Shown here: positions 8,104-16,271 of the stretch, in pieces | Layout: every line of letters starts with the position of its first letter | Position numbering within the stretch: position 1 is the stretch's first letter | Assembly: GCA_002425245.1 (NCBI GenBank) | Contig: DILW01000027.1 | Coordinates: forward strand, 1 to 28,680 | From: Betaproteobacteria bacterium UBA5582 | GTDB lineage: Bacteria; Pseudomonadota; Gammaproteobacteria; Burkholderiales; Rhodocyclaceae | DNA length: 28,680 nt | Direction: 5' to 3' | Translations under genes and position numbers: made by a program | Notes under the pieces: generated by a model | Seen by the model: the letters and a program-made list of their open reading frames with translations, nothing else | The model's database searches: none | What the model was told of the DNA's origin: nothing

Positions 8104-8808
8104 ATGATCGCCATCATGTGCTATCGCAAATGTTCTCTTCGCCGTCGCTTGACTGCAGCTTTCATCGCTCTGTTGGGCGCCTGCCTGCCGCTTGCGGTAG
8201 TGGCCAATTGCAGCGAACTGCCGCCCACCAAGGTCGAGGTCAATCTCCTGGAAACACCGGCCAGCACGAACTTTCAGTACAGCTACCGGCAACTGCGCGC
8301 GCTGACCGAGGACTACCGGCAACAGCAGGAAACACTGGGTCTGGCGCGCGGCAACGCCAGCACACGCTTTGCCATCGAAGGCCGGACCTGGCGGGCAAAG
8401 AACGCCCAGAGCGAATGCAGCAGTTTCGAGATCCGGCTCAGTTACGGTTTCAGCCCGATCACGGTCTATGTCGGTCGCGAATTCGCCAAGGGGAGCTGCG
8501 CCCATGACGAGATCTACCGCCACGAGCTGCAACACGTCGAAACCTACCAGCAGCACGCGCGGGCTATCCGCGATGAGATCACTCAGACGCTGAAGCAGCG
8601 CTTCGAAAGCAGCACCCCCTGGTACGGCGCTCCCGGCGAAACGGCAACGCGGTTGCAACGCGAACTCGATGAACGCTGGCTACCCTACGTCCAGCGCATG
8701 CTCGACCGGGTCAAGGTGGCCCAGCGCAGGATCGACTCACCCGAGGAATACGCCCGGGTTGCCGCCAGTTGCAACGGCGAGATCAAGGCCGTCCTGAGCC
8801 GCCCCTGA
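8104..8808 (+). CDS. Putative secreted HExxH-motif protein (zinc metallopeptidase-like)
   Basis: A protein of up to 234 residues that I do not recognise by family. The N-terminus carries several Arg/Lys residues followed by a hydrophobic run ending near 'AVVANC', so it is exported; the 'LLGAC' inside this run could alternatively be a lipobox. A HELQH motif at residues 140-144 (DNA 8521-8535) in the context 'AHDEIYRHELQHVETYQQH' matches the HExxH zinc-peptidase signature. A mature-region Cys pair (C105, C132) could form a disulfide. ATG at 8116 is an alternative start; neither has a clear ribosome site, and TATGAT at 8102-8107 could be a promoter -10 element instead. It is converging with the next gene across 14 bases. 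DUF922-type secreted Zn proteases are a possible family, unverified. Confidence 0.75.
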   Translation: MIAIMCYRKCSLRRRLTAAFIALLGACLPLAVVANCSELPPTKVEVNLLETPASTNFQYSYRQLRALTEDYRQQQETLGLARGNASTRFAIEGRTWRAKNAQSECSSFEIRLSYGFSPITVYVGREFAKGSCAHDEIYRHELQHVETYQQHARAIRDEITQTLKQRFESSTPWYGAPGETATRLQRELDERWLPYVQRMLDRVKVAQRRIDSPEEYARVAASCNGEIKAVLSRP

Positions 8809-8822
8809 ACCCGCCATCCAGT

Positions 8823-9281
8823 TCATTCGCCGCTGTAAGCGGCAGGCGCAACACTGCGGATGGCGTTGCGCACCATCCAGGCCGGCATACTGCCAGGACT
8901 GTTTTCCACAGCCTTTTCGTCCCAGACGAAGCGGTCGATGATCAGCGCCATCTTCGACGAACTGAATCGGGAATCAAGCACCACGTCGGCGCCGGCCAGC
9001 CTGATCCTCGATGGTGTTTCGCTGTCCATGGCGCTGAACTCGCCGTAAGCAATGATGTGCCCGGCCGCCATGCGCCCCCGGAGAAAGACGATTCCGGCCA
9101 GGGCGACATCCAGTTGTGCCGCACTGACCAGCGCCAGACGGAAACTACCCACGTCCACCGCTGACTCCAGCTCGTGCAACGCTGAAATTTCGCGTAGGAC
9201 ATAGGGTTTCCCGGTCAGTTCGAGCGCGCAGCGCAGCCGGCAACGCTGGTTCAATTCGGATTCAATGGTAAGTATCTGCAT
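8823..9281 (-). CDS. Hypothetical protein, pseudo-receiver-like fold
   Basis: About 152 residues, not recognised. Alternating strands and helices are suggested: 'MQILTIES', then an Arg/Leu-rich helix, 'YVLREI', 'FRLALVSA', 'HIIAYGEF' and 'GADVVLDSRF'. This order resembles a CheY-like receiver. The expected phospho-Asp after strand 3 is Ala and the acidic pair is absent, so if it is a receiver it does not work by phosphorylation. ATGs lie at 9296, 9284 and 9281. GGAGG at 9290-9286 is closest to proper spacing for 9281, though still short at 4 bases, so 9281 was chosen. A perfect inverted repeat covers the upstream side of this ribosome site. Confidence 0.65.
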   Translation of the reverse strand: MQILTIESELNQRCRLRCALELTGKPYVLREISALHELESAVDVGSFRLALVSAAQLDVALAGIVFLRGRMAAGHIIAYGEFSAMDSETPSRIRLAGADVVLDSRFSSSKMALIIDRFVWDEKAVENSPGSMPAWMVRNAIRSVAPAAYSGE

Positions 9282-9290
9282 CATGCCTCC

Positions 9291-9314
9291 GCACACATTT
9301 TTTAGCTTGTGTGC
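9291..9314. promoter_or_regulatory. Inverted repeat upstream of the pseudo-receiver-like gene
   Basis: GCACACA at 9291-9297 and TGTGTGC at 9308-9314 form a perfect 7-base dyad separated by 10 A/T-rich bases. It abuts the GGAGG ribosome site at 9286-9290 of the minus-strand gene. It could be a protein operator or an mRNA stem next to the Shine-Dalgarno. It is not followed by a T tract in either direction suitable for a terminator. Confidence 0.4.
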
Positions 9315-9506
9315 AGCTTAGTCCCCAGGCACGACCACACTCAATCCGTGTATGCGTGTTGTTCTATCCGTAAATACCCTTGGGTCATGTGGTTTCCCGC
9401 CATCTTCTCCGACTAGGGGTTTCCACGGATGCCAGACCGCGGTTTCACGAATTCACAGGAATGGCCTTATCACCGATAGTGGCATCATCATCAACGGGAG
9501 AAGAGA

Positions 9507-9794
9507 ATGGACATCAGATCCATGCCCATGGCGTTTTGTTCGCGCGTCGCCTTTCCGGCGTTCTACCAGTCGCTGTTCACCTACTTCATCCTCCTGGCGA
9601 CCATGGGCAGCAACGACACGCAGGAAGCCATCGTCGCCCTGGCAGTCATCGGCATTCCGCTGACTGCGAGGGTGAATTTTCTCCTCCTGCGCGAGCGGCA
9701 CAAATGGTTGAGCCGCTGGCTTTTCAGCCAGGCCTGGATGCTGACGACGATCCTGCCCATTATCCAGTTGCTGTTCACCGCCCTCGCCTCATGA
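9507..9794 (+). CDS. Small hypothetical membrane protein
   Basis: A 95-residue protein of unknown function. Two hydrophobic stretches are visible: 'FTYFILLATMG', with a following 'AIVALAVIGIPL', and 'AWMLTTILPIIQLLFTALA' near the C-terminus. A basic, aromatic loop 'RERHKWLSRW' lies between, so two or three inner-membrane helices are likely. GGGAGAAGAGA directly before the ATG is a good ribosome site, which supports a real gene. The 200 bases before it (9315-9506) hold no other convincing gene or promoter. It lies 66 bases before the CheB/CheR fusion gene on the same strand and might be co-transcribed with it. Confidence 0.65.
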   Translation: MDIRSMPMAFCSRVAFPAFYQSLFTYFILLATMGSNDTQEAIVALAVIGIPLTARVNFLLLRERHKWLSRWLFSQAWMLTTILPIIQLLFTALAS

Positions 9795-9860
9795 AGTAAA
9801 GATAGAATCGCGGCGGATTCACGGATTTTCAAGAGACAGGCGATTCAATTCAAACGGCGG

Positions 9861-12758
9861 ATGGACCAGACAATGAGCGACCCAAAAGATAGCGCCCCCG
9901 AGGCCGAAAACACTCTGGCCAACGAGATCCCGCGGCGTTTCGTCGTCGGTATCGGCGCTTCTGCCGGTGGACTTGAGGCGCTCTCGGCGCTGGTCTCGCA
10001 CCTGCCCAGCAAGCTCGGCGCCAGCTATGTCATTGTCCAGCACATGTCGCCAAATCACCGCTCGATGCTGGTTCAATTGCTGGCGCGTGAAACCACCATG
10101 CAGGTCAGCGAAATCCAGGACGGTGAGACTCCGCAGCCGGACCAGATCCACATCACGCCGCCCAATCGCAACCTGATGCTGCAGGAAGGCCACTTCAACC
10201 TGATGGAACCGGCCGCCGAGGTCATTCCGAAGCCCTCGGTCAACATCTTCTTCAGTTCGCTTGCCGAAGATTGCGGCGAGGACGCCATTGGCGTGATCCT
10301 GTCGGGTACGGGTTCCGATGGCGCCGTCGGCGTCAGGGCAATCAAGGCTTCGGGCGGTCTGGTTTTCGCCCAGGAACCGGGTTCGGCAAAGTATTCCGGG
10401 ATGCCGCAGTCAGCCATCGACACCGAGTGCGTGGACTGGGTCATGCCGCCGGACAAGATCGCCGCTGAAATAGAAATCGTGGTCCGCTCCCAGGGCAGCA
10501 TTCCGATGCCCAGCGCCGGCGGCCAGGTTCCTGCAACCTTGCGCACTCTCTTGCAGAAGGTGATGCGTCATGCCCGCGTCGATTTTTCCGGCTACAAGGA
10601 ATCGACAGTCTGGCGCCGCATCTTGCGCAGGATGGTGAGCAACCGGGTGCACACCATGGAGGAGTACCTGCTCCTGACCGAAAAAAACCCGGAGGAACTG
10701 AATCAACTGTGCAAGGAAATCCTGATTTCCGTCACCTCCTTCTTCCGCGACCCCAAGGCTTTCGAGGCGTTACGCGAAGCGCTGGCAGAGTTGCTGGCGC
10801 AGAAGCTTCCCGGCGAGGAAATCCGTATCTGGATCGCTGGCTGCGCCACCGGCGAGGAAGCCTATAGCGTCGCCATCCTGCTCAATGAATTGCTTGGCTC
10901 GGCTTTACCCGACTACCGGGTGCAGATTTTCGCCACCGACATCGACCTCAACGCGATGGCGATTGCCCGGCGTGGTGTCTATCCGGAAACCGCGCTGGCA
11001 GAAATCGACCCGCGCCTGATCGAACGCTATTTCTCCAATCGTGAAGGCTACTACGAGGTCAACAAGTTCCTGCGCGACCTGGTCGTCTTTGCCCGCCAGG
11101 ATCTTGTCCAGGACCCGCCTTTCCTGCGCCTGGATCTGGTCACCTGCCGCAACGTGCTGATCTATTTTCAGGGCGTTTTGCAGGATCAGGTGCTGTCGAC
11201 CTTTCACTACGCGCTGCGCCCGGGTGGATTGCTCTTCCTGGGCAAGTCGGAAACCGCCCACCAGCGCGATGGCCAGTTCGAGTCGATGGCCAAGGACGCC
11301 AAGATCTTCCGGCGCCGCATCGGCGATGCCAGACTCCCGGCACAGATGCTATCGACCAGCACGGTCATCCAGAGCGAACCTCGCCTCAGCGTCGGACGCA
11401 CACGTACGCAAAGCCAGGAAGACATCCTGCTCCGCGCCGTGCTCGACACCAGTCTGCCGCCATCGGTGGTCATCACCGCGCAACTCGATGTTCGGCACGT
11501 GTTCGGCGACGTCTCGCCGTTCATGAACATCCGCTCGGGCCGTCCGGACTTCAACCTGCTCTCGCTGATTCGGGCAGAATGGCGGATCGAGGCACAAACC
11601 CTGATCTACCAGGTCATCCAGCGCAAGACGCCGGCGGTCAGCTATCTGCGCGGCGGCGACCGGCAGGCGAGAATCTCGGTCAGGCCACTGGGGATCAAGG
11701 TCAGTGGCAACGAAGATGCGTATCTGGTCGGTTTCGAACCGATTGAGACCAGCAGCAGCGATACCGGCTTGATTCCCGACGTCCGGGCCGGCAGCCTGAC
11801 CGGACAAAGCGTCGAGGAAGAACTGATCGCCACCCGCGAACACCTGCAGACCGTGATCGAGGAGCTGGAAACCTCGAATGAGGAAACCCAGGCGCTGAAC
11901 GAGGAACTGCAGGCCTCGAACGAGGAGTTGCAGGCTTCGAACGAAGAACTGCAAGCTTCGAACGAAGAGCTGCAGTCGACCAACGAGGAACTGACCACGG
12001 TCAACGAGGAATTGCAAATCAAGACCGCCGAGCTTGCCGAAGCCAACGCCGACCTGGAAAACATCCAGAACAGCATCGGCTTCCTCATCCTCGTGGTAAA
12101 CGACCAGATGCGCCTGATCCGCTACAACCAGGCCGCTGCCCAATGGCTCAGCCTGGGCAACACTTCGATCGGCGACAGCCTGCGGGCGGTCACCAGCCTG
12201 GCCAATTTCCCCGAGCTGGTACCGGTGGTCGAGCAGGTCCTGCGCGAACGCCGCCCGGTTTCCCGACAGCTGGCACACGAAGGCCGGCATTACCTGCTGA
12301 GTGTCATGCCGCGCATCATGTCGCCGCGCGAATCGATGGGTGCAGTCATCACCCTGAGCGAGGAATCCGAACTGGTCGAGACACAGCGTCGCCTGCGTGA
12401 AAGCGAGCAGCGCCTGCGAGCGGTGATGAGCCATTCGGTCACTGCTGTCTCGGTCAAGGACATGGCCGGCCGCTACGAATATGTCAATCCCCGCTTCTGC
12501 GAAATGTTCGGGGTTTCTGCCGAAACCGTGCTCGGACGTACTGACCAGCAGGTTTTCTCCAGCGAACTGGCCGGCCAGATTCGTGAGCGCGACCTTGATG
12601 CCTGGCGCAAGGATGGCCTGTTCGAGTCGGAAGACCAACTGCCCCTGCCCGACGGTCCGCGCCGCTGCCTGGCCATCCGCTTCCCGCTCAAGGACGAGGA
12701 CGGTGTTGGTTACGCTATCTGCGTGAAGTTCGCCGATCGGATACTGGCGGGCGACTGA
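9861..12758 (+). CDS. CheB/CheR fusion protein with coiled coil and PAS domains
   Basis: A 965-residue soluble signalling fusion. Residues 26-205 form a CheB-type methylesterase domain with the catalytic triad Ser34 (GIGASAGG), His61 (VQHMSPNH) and Asp153 (SGTGSDG). Residues 222-490 form a CheR methyltransferase with the SAM site 'AGCATGEEAYS' near 327-337, 'FATDID' near 358 and 'TCRNVLIYF' near 430. A degenerate PAS-like segment typical of these fusions follows (about 525-640). A heptad-repeat coiled coil spans about 656-725, then two PAS domains at about 728-835 and 845-960. No receiver and no kinase domain are present. These proteins resemble chemoreceptor methylation enzymes, but their targets are largely unknown. 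No chemoreceptor gene is nearby; a histidine kinase gene starts 10 bases after its stop. Confidence 0.93.
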   Translation: MDQTMSDPKDSAPEAENTLANEIPRRFVVGIGASAGGLEALSALVSHLPSKLGASYVIVQHMSPNHRSMLVQLLARETTMQVSEIQDGETPQPDQIHITPPNRNLMLQEGHFNLMEPAAEVIPKPSVNIFFSSLAEDCGEDAIGVILSGTGSDGAVGVRAIKASGGLVFAQEPGSAKYSGMPQSAIDTECVDWVMPPDKIAAEIEIVVRSQGSIPMPSAGGQVPATLRTLLQKVMRHARVDFSGYKESTVWRRILRRMVSNRVHTMEEYLLLTEKNPEELNQLCKEILISVTSFFRDPKAFEALREALAELLAQKLPGEEIRIWIAGCATGEEAYSVAILLNELLGSALPDYRVQIFATDIDLNAMAIARRGVYPETALAEIDPRLIERYFSNREGYYEVNKFLRDLVVFARQDLVQDPPFLRLDLVTCRNVLIYFQGVLQDQVLSTFHYALRPGGLLFLGKSETAHQRDGQFESMAKDAKIFRRRIGDARLPAQMLSTSTVIQSEPRLSVGRTRTQSQEDILLRAVLDTSLPPSVVITAQLDVRHVFGDVSPFMNIRSGRPDFNLLSLIRAEWRIEAQTLIYQVIQRKTPAVSYLRGGDRQARISVRPLGIKVSGNEDAYLVGFEPIETSSSDTGLIPDVRAGSLTGQSVEEELIATREHLQTVIEELETSNEETQALNEELQASNEELQASNEELQASNEELQSTNEELTTVNEELQIKTAELAEANADLENIQNSIGFLILVVNDQMRLIRYNQAAAQWLSLGNTSIGDSLRAVTSLANFPELVPVVEQVLRERRPVSRQLAHEGRHYLLSVMPRIMSPRESMGAVITLSEESELVETQRRLRESEQRLRAVMSHSVTAVSVKDMAGRYEYVNPRFCEMFGVSAETVLGRTDQQVFSSELAGQIRERDLDAWRKDGLFESEDQLPLPDGPRRCLAIRFPLKDEDGVGYAICVKFADRILAGD
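11898..12023 (+). repeat. 21-base tandem repeats encoding a coiled-coil heptad
   Basis: Six head-to-tail 21-base units, each beginning AACGA(A/G)GA and encoding N-E-E-L-x-x-x, at 11898, 11919, 11940, 11961, 11982 and 12003. The first three encode NEELQAS. The DNA differs mainly at third codon positions, so the protein repeat is under selection. Repeat number could vary between strains by slippage. Confidence 0.85.
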
Positions 12759-12768
12759 AAGACCGAAA

Positions 12769-14634
12769 TTGACCTCACCTGAAGCCGGAACGCCTGGCAA
12801 CAAGTCCTTCCACGCCGAGTTGATGCTGGTCGCCTGGGATCCCCTGCTGATCGTCGACTGCGCCAGCCAACGGATCACCGACATCAATCCTGCGGCCAGC
12901 AGCCTCTACGGATACTCGCGCGAGGAGTTGATCGGCTCGGATTTTTGCGAACGCTTCTCCGAAGCTCGCCATGCCCGCGACATCTTCAGTCAGCACCGGG
13001 ACTACGTCCCGCTGCGCTTCCAGCGCGGGCGCGGCGAACGGCACATCCCGGTGGAAATGGCGATCCGCTATTTCGACGACGGCGAACACGAGTACGCGGC
13101 CATCGCCCTGCGCGAAATCAGCGAACGCCTGGAACGCGAACGCATCGACCACGAGAGCGAACGCAAGTACCAGAGCCTGTTCGAGGCCTCCCCTTACCCG
13201 ATCCTGATCGTCAACCTGCACGGCATGATCGTGGACGCCAACCGCTGCGCCCAGTTGCACTACGGCTACACCCAGGAAGAACTGATCCGCATGGAATGGA
13301 GCGCGCTCGATCTCGATGGCGGACAGCTGCAGTTCATGCCCCGGCCGACCATGCTGAGCGCCCGCGAACATCGGCGCAACGACGGTTCGAAATTCATGGC
13401 CGAAGTGATGCTGTCCTACTTCCGGCTACGCGGGCAGTTGCTGATCCTGGCGCTGGTCCGCGATGTCACCGAGCATTGGCGGACCTTCCATCAGTTGCAG
13501 GATAGCGAGGCGCGCTGGCGATTCGCCATTGAGGGGCACGGCGACGCACTGATCGACTGGTCGCTGGAATACGATGGCACCCGCTATGTATCACCGGCCC
13601 TGAGCGCCATGCTCAGCTACCCGCCGGAGGAAAATCCCGGCCTGGATGGTGACGCCTGGCTGGACCGGGTGCACCCCGACGACCGCGAGTTGTTGACCAA
13701 CGCGATCAACGCCCACCAGGCCGGACGCGAACCGATTGTCCAGCTCGAATACCGGTTGCGGGCACGCAACGGCGACTACCGCTGGATGGCCATGCGCGCC
13801 AAGGTGATCCAGATCGACAACCGGCGCCTGGGCCGGCTGATCGGCGCCATCCGCGATATTCACGACCAGCGTATGCGCCAGCTTCAGGAAGTGACCGACC
13901 GTGGTCGCATCTTCCGCCTTGAACGTATGGCAACAGCGGGCGAAATGCTTTCGGCACTGGCCCACGAAGTCAATCAGCCGCTGACCGCAATCAGCAACTA
14001 CAGCGCCCTGGCGATCCGCCAGTTTGCCAATGCCACCGACGAACAGAGCATCGCCAGATCGCTCAAGGTGATTAGCGAACAGGCCCTGCGGGCCGGCGAG
14101 ATCGTTCGCCGCATCCGCGAATTCGTCCGCCGCAGCGAACCAAACTTCCAGTCGGCGAATCTGAACACGCTGATCCGCCGGGTCGCCGGCTGGTGCGAGA
14201 ACGAGGCCGTCGCCGCCGGCATCCAGATTCAACTGGAACTCGATCTGGGCATGCCTCATTTCGAACTCGACATCCTGCAGATCGAGCAGGTGTTGTTCAA
14301 TCTCTTGCGCAACGGCATCGAAGCCATGCACGACGACCGGTTGTCCAGACCACGGCGGCTGATCGTCGCCTCGCACCGGGAGGTGGACGAAGTCCGGATC
14401 AGCGTTCGCGATTACGGCGAGGGACTGGATGAGCGCACAGCCAGCAACATGTTCGAACCCTTCGTATCGTCCAAACCCGAAGGCATGGGCATGGGCCTGG
14501 CCATCTGCCGGACGGTGATCGAAAGTCATGGCGGACGTATTTGGGCAGAACCCCCGGCAGAGGGGCGAGGCACCATCTTCATCTTTACCCTGGATCCGGG
14601 GCGGGGGACAAACTCGGCAGGAGGAGGCGCATAG
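12769..14634 (+). CDS. Three-PAS sensor histidine kinase (FixL/NtrB-like)
   Basis: A 621-residue cytoplasmic sensor kinase with no membrane segment. PAS domains lie at about 18-125, 135-240 and 245-365; the third has the 'VHPDDRELL' and 'RARNGDYRWMAMRAKVI' signature of the PAS_3/PAC type. The HisKA helix carries phospho-acceptor His399 in 'SALAHEVNQPLTAISNYS'. The ATPase domain shows an N box 'QVLFNLLRNGIEAM', G1 'DYGEGLDE' and G2 'EGMGMGLAICRTVIESHGG'. The H-box style and downstream FixJ-type regulator match the FixL/TodS-like kinases. The start is TTG at 12769, ten bases after the CheB/CheR stop; no better start exists. The ligand or cofactor of the PAS domains cannot be told from sequence. 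Confidence 0.93.
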   Translation: MTSPEAGTPGNKSFHAELMLVAWDPLLIVDCASQRITDINPAASSLYGYSREELIGSDFCERFSEARHARDIFSQHRDYVPLRFQRGRGERHIPVEMAIRYFDDGEHEYAAIALREISERLERERIDHESERKYQSLFEASPYPILIVNLHGMIVDANRCAQLHYGYTQEELIRMEWSALDLDGGQLQFMPRPTMLSAREHRRNDGSKFMAEVMLSYFRLRGQLLILALVRDVTEHWRTFHQLQDSEARWRFAIEGHGDALIDWSLEYDGTRYVSPALSAMLSYPPEENPGLDGDAWLDRVHPDDRELLTNAINAHQAGREPIVQLEYRLRARNGDYRWMAMRAKVIQIDNRRLGRLIGAIRDIHDQRMRQLQEVTDRGRIFRLERMATAGEMLSALAHEVNQPLTAISNYSALAIRQFANATDEQSIARSLKVISEQALRAGEIVRRIREFVRRSEPNFQSANLNTLIRRVAGWCENEAVAAGIQIQLELDLGMPHFELDILQIEQVLFNLLRNGIEAMHDDRLSRPRRLIVASHREVDEVRISVRDYGEGLDERTASNMFEPFVSSKPEGMGMGLAICRTVIESHGGRIWAEPPAEGRGTIFIFTLDPGRGTNSAGGGA

Positions 14635-15251
14635 TGGAGACAAAAAGGGAATCAACGGTAATTTGCGTCGTCGACGACGACGCCGTGGTCAGGGAATCAC
14701 TCAAGCTGCTGATCGAGATGCAGGGGGTGAAGGTGCTGGATTACGGCAACTGCCAGGACTTTCTGGCTGACCAGCGGGCCATGGATTGCGCCTGCCTGGT
14801 GCTTGACGTTCGCCTGCCCGGCATTTCCGGCCTGCAGTTGCAGGAGCGTTTGCGTGAACGAACCGACGTCCCCCCCATCATCTTCATCTCCGGCCATGCC
14901 GACGTACCGACCGCGGTACAGGCCATGCGTGCGGGTGCCCTGGATTTCCTGCAGAAGCCTTTCCCCGAACAGATTCTCCTCGATCGTATCGAACAGGCGA
15001 TCGAACTGGCCGCGGAAAAGCGCCGGAATCAGCTGCGCCGCGCAACCTTGTCGGCACGCATGGCGCTGCTGACAGCGCGAGAACAGGATGTTCTGAACTG
15101 CATGCTGGCCGGCCGCTCGAACAAACTGATCGCCGACGAACTGGCGATCAGTGTCAAGACAGTGGAACAGCATCGCGCCAAGGTCATGGAAAAAATGCGC
15201 GCCAATTCGGTCGCCGAACTTGTACAGGCGGTCGAATGGCTGCGTCGTTGA
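14634..15251 (+). CDS. FixJ-family two-component response regulator
   Basis: A 205-residue regulator. The receiver domain (about 8-122) has the acidic cluster D14-D15-D16, phospho-acceptor Asp58 in 'LVLDVRLPG', Ser86 and Lys108 ('QKPF'). The C-terminal LuxR/FixJ-type helix-turn-helix (about 145-203) contains 'LTAREQDVLNCMLAGRSNKLIADELAISVKTVEQHRAKVMEKM'. The GTG start overlaps the kinase stop by one base (TAGTG) and has a very strong GGAGGAGG eight bases upstream. It is therefore translationally coupled to the kinase, which is its likely cognate partner. All receiver residues needed for phosphorylation are present. Its regulon is unknown. Confidence 0.95.
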   Translation: METKRESTVICVVDDDAVVRESLKLLIEMQGVKVLDYGNCQDFLADQRAMDCACLVLDVRLPGISGLQLQERLRERTDVPPIIFISGHADVPTAVQAMRAGALDFLQKPFPEQILLDRIEQAIELAAEKRRNQLRRATLSARMALLTAREQDVLNCMLAGRSNKLIADELAISVKTVEQHRAKVMEKMRANSVAELVQAVEWLRR

Positions 15252-15261
15252 GGATTGATGG

Positions 15262-15822
15262 ATGAGCGTGGAACGCGAAGCGGAATTCGACATTTGCTAC
15301 TGGCTGGATGTTGGCGACGTCATCGTCGACATTGCCCCGGGCTGGGAAAATTTCGCTCAGGAGAACAACGCCCCCGACCTCGATACCCGGCGCGTCATCG
15401 GCCGCAACCTTATGAATTTTGTCGAGGGCGACGTCACCCGCATGTATGTGCGTACCCTGATCCAGTCTGCCCGCCTCCTGCGCAAGCCGCTGGTGCGCGC
15501 CTATCGCTGCGATTCGCCCGATCAGCGGCGCTTCATGGAGATGCGCCTGAGCCTGGAAAGATCGGGCCTGCTACGCTGGGAACATCGCCTGCTGCGCAGC
15601 GAACCCCTGGCCCGCCGCCTGCAGTTTCACGCTACCAGCCCCGTCCTGAGACCTCACGGGGTCGTTCGCTGCAGCATGTGTAACCGGCTCAAATCCAGTC
15701 ACGGCTGGACCGAGCCCGATCTGACCGAAATTCCCGAAACAGTTCATGACGGAGCCATTCCGGTCATCTACGGGGTGTGCCCGAACTGTCTGAGCAGCCT
15801 GCCGAAAAAGACACCGCGCTGA
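15262..15822 (+). CDS. PAS-like protein with C-terminal four-cysteine motif
   Basis: A 186-residue protein of unknown function. The first 115 residues look like a divergent PAS-type sensor fold ('DICYWLDVGDVIVDIAPGWENFA', 'VIGRNLMNFVEGD'). The C-terminal part has paired cysteines, C137-x-x-C140 and C173-x-x-C176, in the form 'CSMCNRLKSSHGW ... YGVCPNC'. This matches a cysteine motif known at the ends of various bacterial PAS, GAF and response-regulator proteins, likely binding zinc or sensing redox. GAGG seven bases before the ATG supports the start. It follows the response regulator by 10 bases, so it is probably an accessory sensor or output partner of the same pathway. Confidence 0.8.
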   Translation: MSVEREAEFDICYWLDVGDVIVDIAPGWENFAQENNAPDLDTRRVIGRNLMNFVEGDVTRMYVRTLIQSARLLRKPLVRAYRCDSPDQRRFMEMRLSLERSGLLRWEHRLLRSEPLARRLQFHATSPVLRPHGVVRCSMCNRLKSSHGWTEPDLTEIPETVHDGAIPVIYGVCPNCLSSLPKKTPR

Positions 15823-15969
15823 TTCTTATCCGGGAATTTACGGATGCGCTTCGGCGTTTTCATGGCTTTTCCCGGCTGCCGAATCGCGGAAAATGAGCAG
15901 CGGTGGTCAAGGTTGCTGCAAGAAGCCCCGCCACCCCTCGTCACCCCACCCCAACACGGAGATAACCCG

Positions 15970-16203
15970 ATGAACGCAAGAATGAAACCAATCCCGCCGG
16001 AAACGCTCCAGGTTACCGCCGACACCTACACCGAGATTTCCCGGCTCTTGCTGGACGGTTATGGCAAGTGCGTCGATGTGCAATTCGAGACCAGCCGCAA
16101 GCTGCTCGACAGCATCCAGCAACAGACCGCATTGATGAGCGAAGCCCAGAAACAGCTGCTGCTGCAGTGGACCGACCTCCAGAACAGCCTGATGAAGTCC
16201 TGA
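15970..16203 (+). CDS. Small helical protein, phasin-like
   Basis: A 77-residue protein. After a short 'MKPIPPETLQ' start it is almost entirely amphipathic helix ('TYTEISRLLLDGYGKCVDVQFETSRKLLDSIQQQTALMSEAQKQLLLQW'), reminiscent of a truncated phasin (polyhydroxyalkanoate granule protein) or other coiled-coil adaptor. No domain is recognised with certainty. GGAG nine bases before the ATG at 15970 supports this start over the longer open frame from 15844. The preceding 147 bases hold no other gene. A strong terminator follows at 16272. Confidence 0.65.
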   Translation: MNARMKPIPPETLQVTADTYTEISRLLLDGYGKCVDVQFETSRKLLDSIQQQTALMSEAQKQLLLQWTDLQNSLMKS

Positions 16204-16271
16204 TTGCCGATATAACAGCCTAGCGAAGGGGATGCACCAACATCTCCCGGCCTCATCGGGCCAGCAGTCTT

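Noticed and set aside
9803..9808. TAGAAT as a -10 box for the CheB/CheR gene
   Set aside because: No -35 hexamer at proper spacing and no extended -10, so it was not annotated.
11898..12023. Tandem repeats considered as a CRISPR array
   Set aside because: Units are contiguous with no spacers, in frame and coding for a heptad coiled coil.
11349..12887. 512-codon minus-strand frame opposite the CheB/CheR coiled coil
   Set aside because: The repeat-derived Leu/Phe/Val periodicity is the antisense image of the heptads, not a gene.
12769..14634. Haem-binding oxygen sensor identity (true FixL) for the kinase
   Set aside because: Resemblance is in the kinase core and the FixJ-type partner only; no FixL haem-pocket pattern could be verified by eye in the PAS domains.
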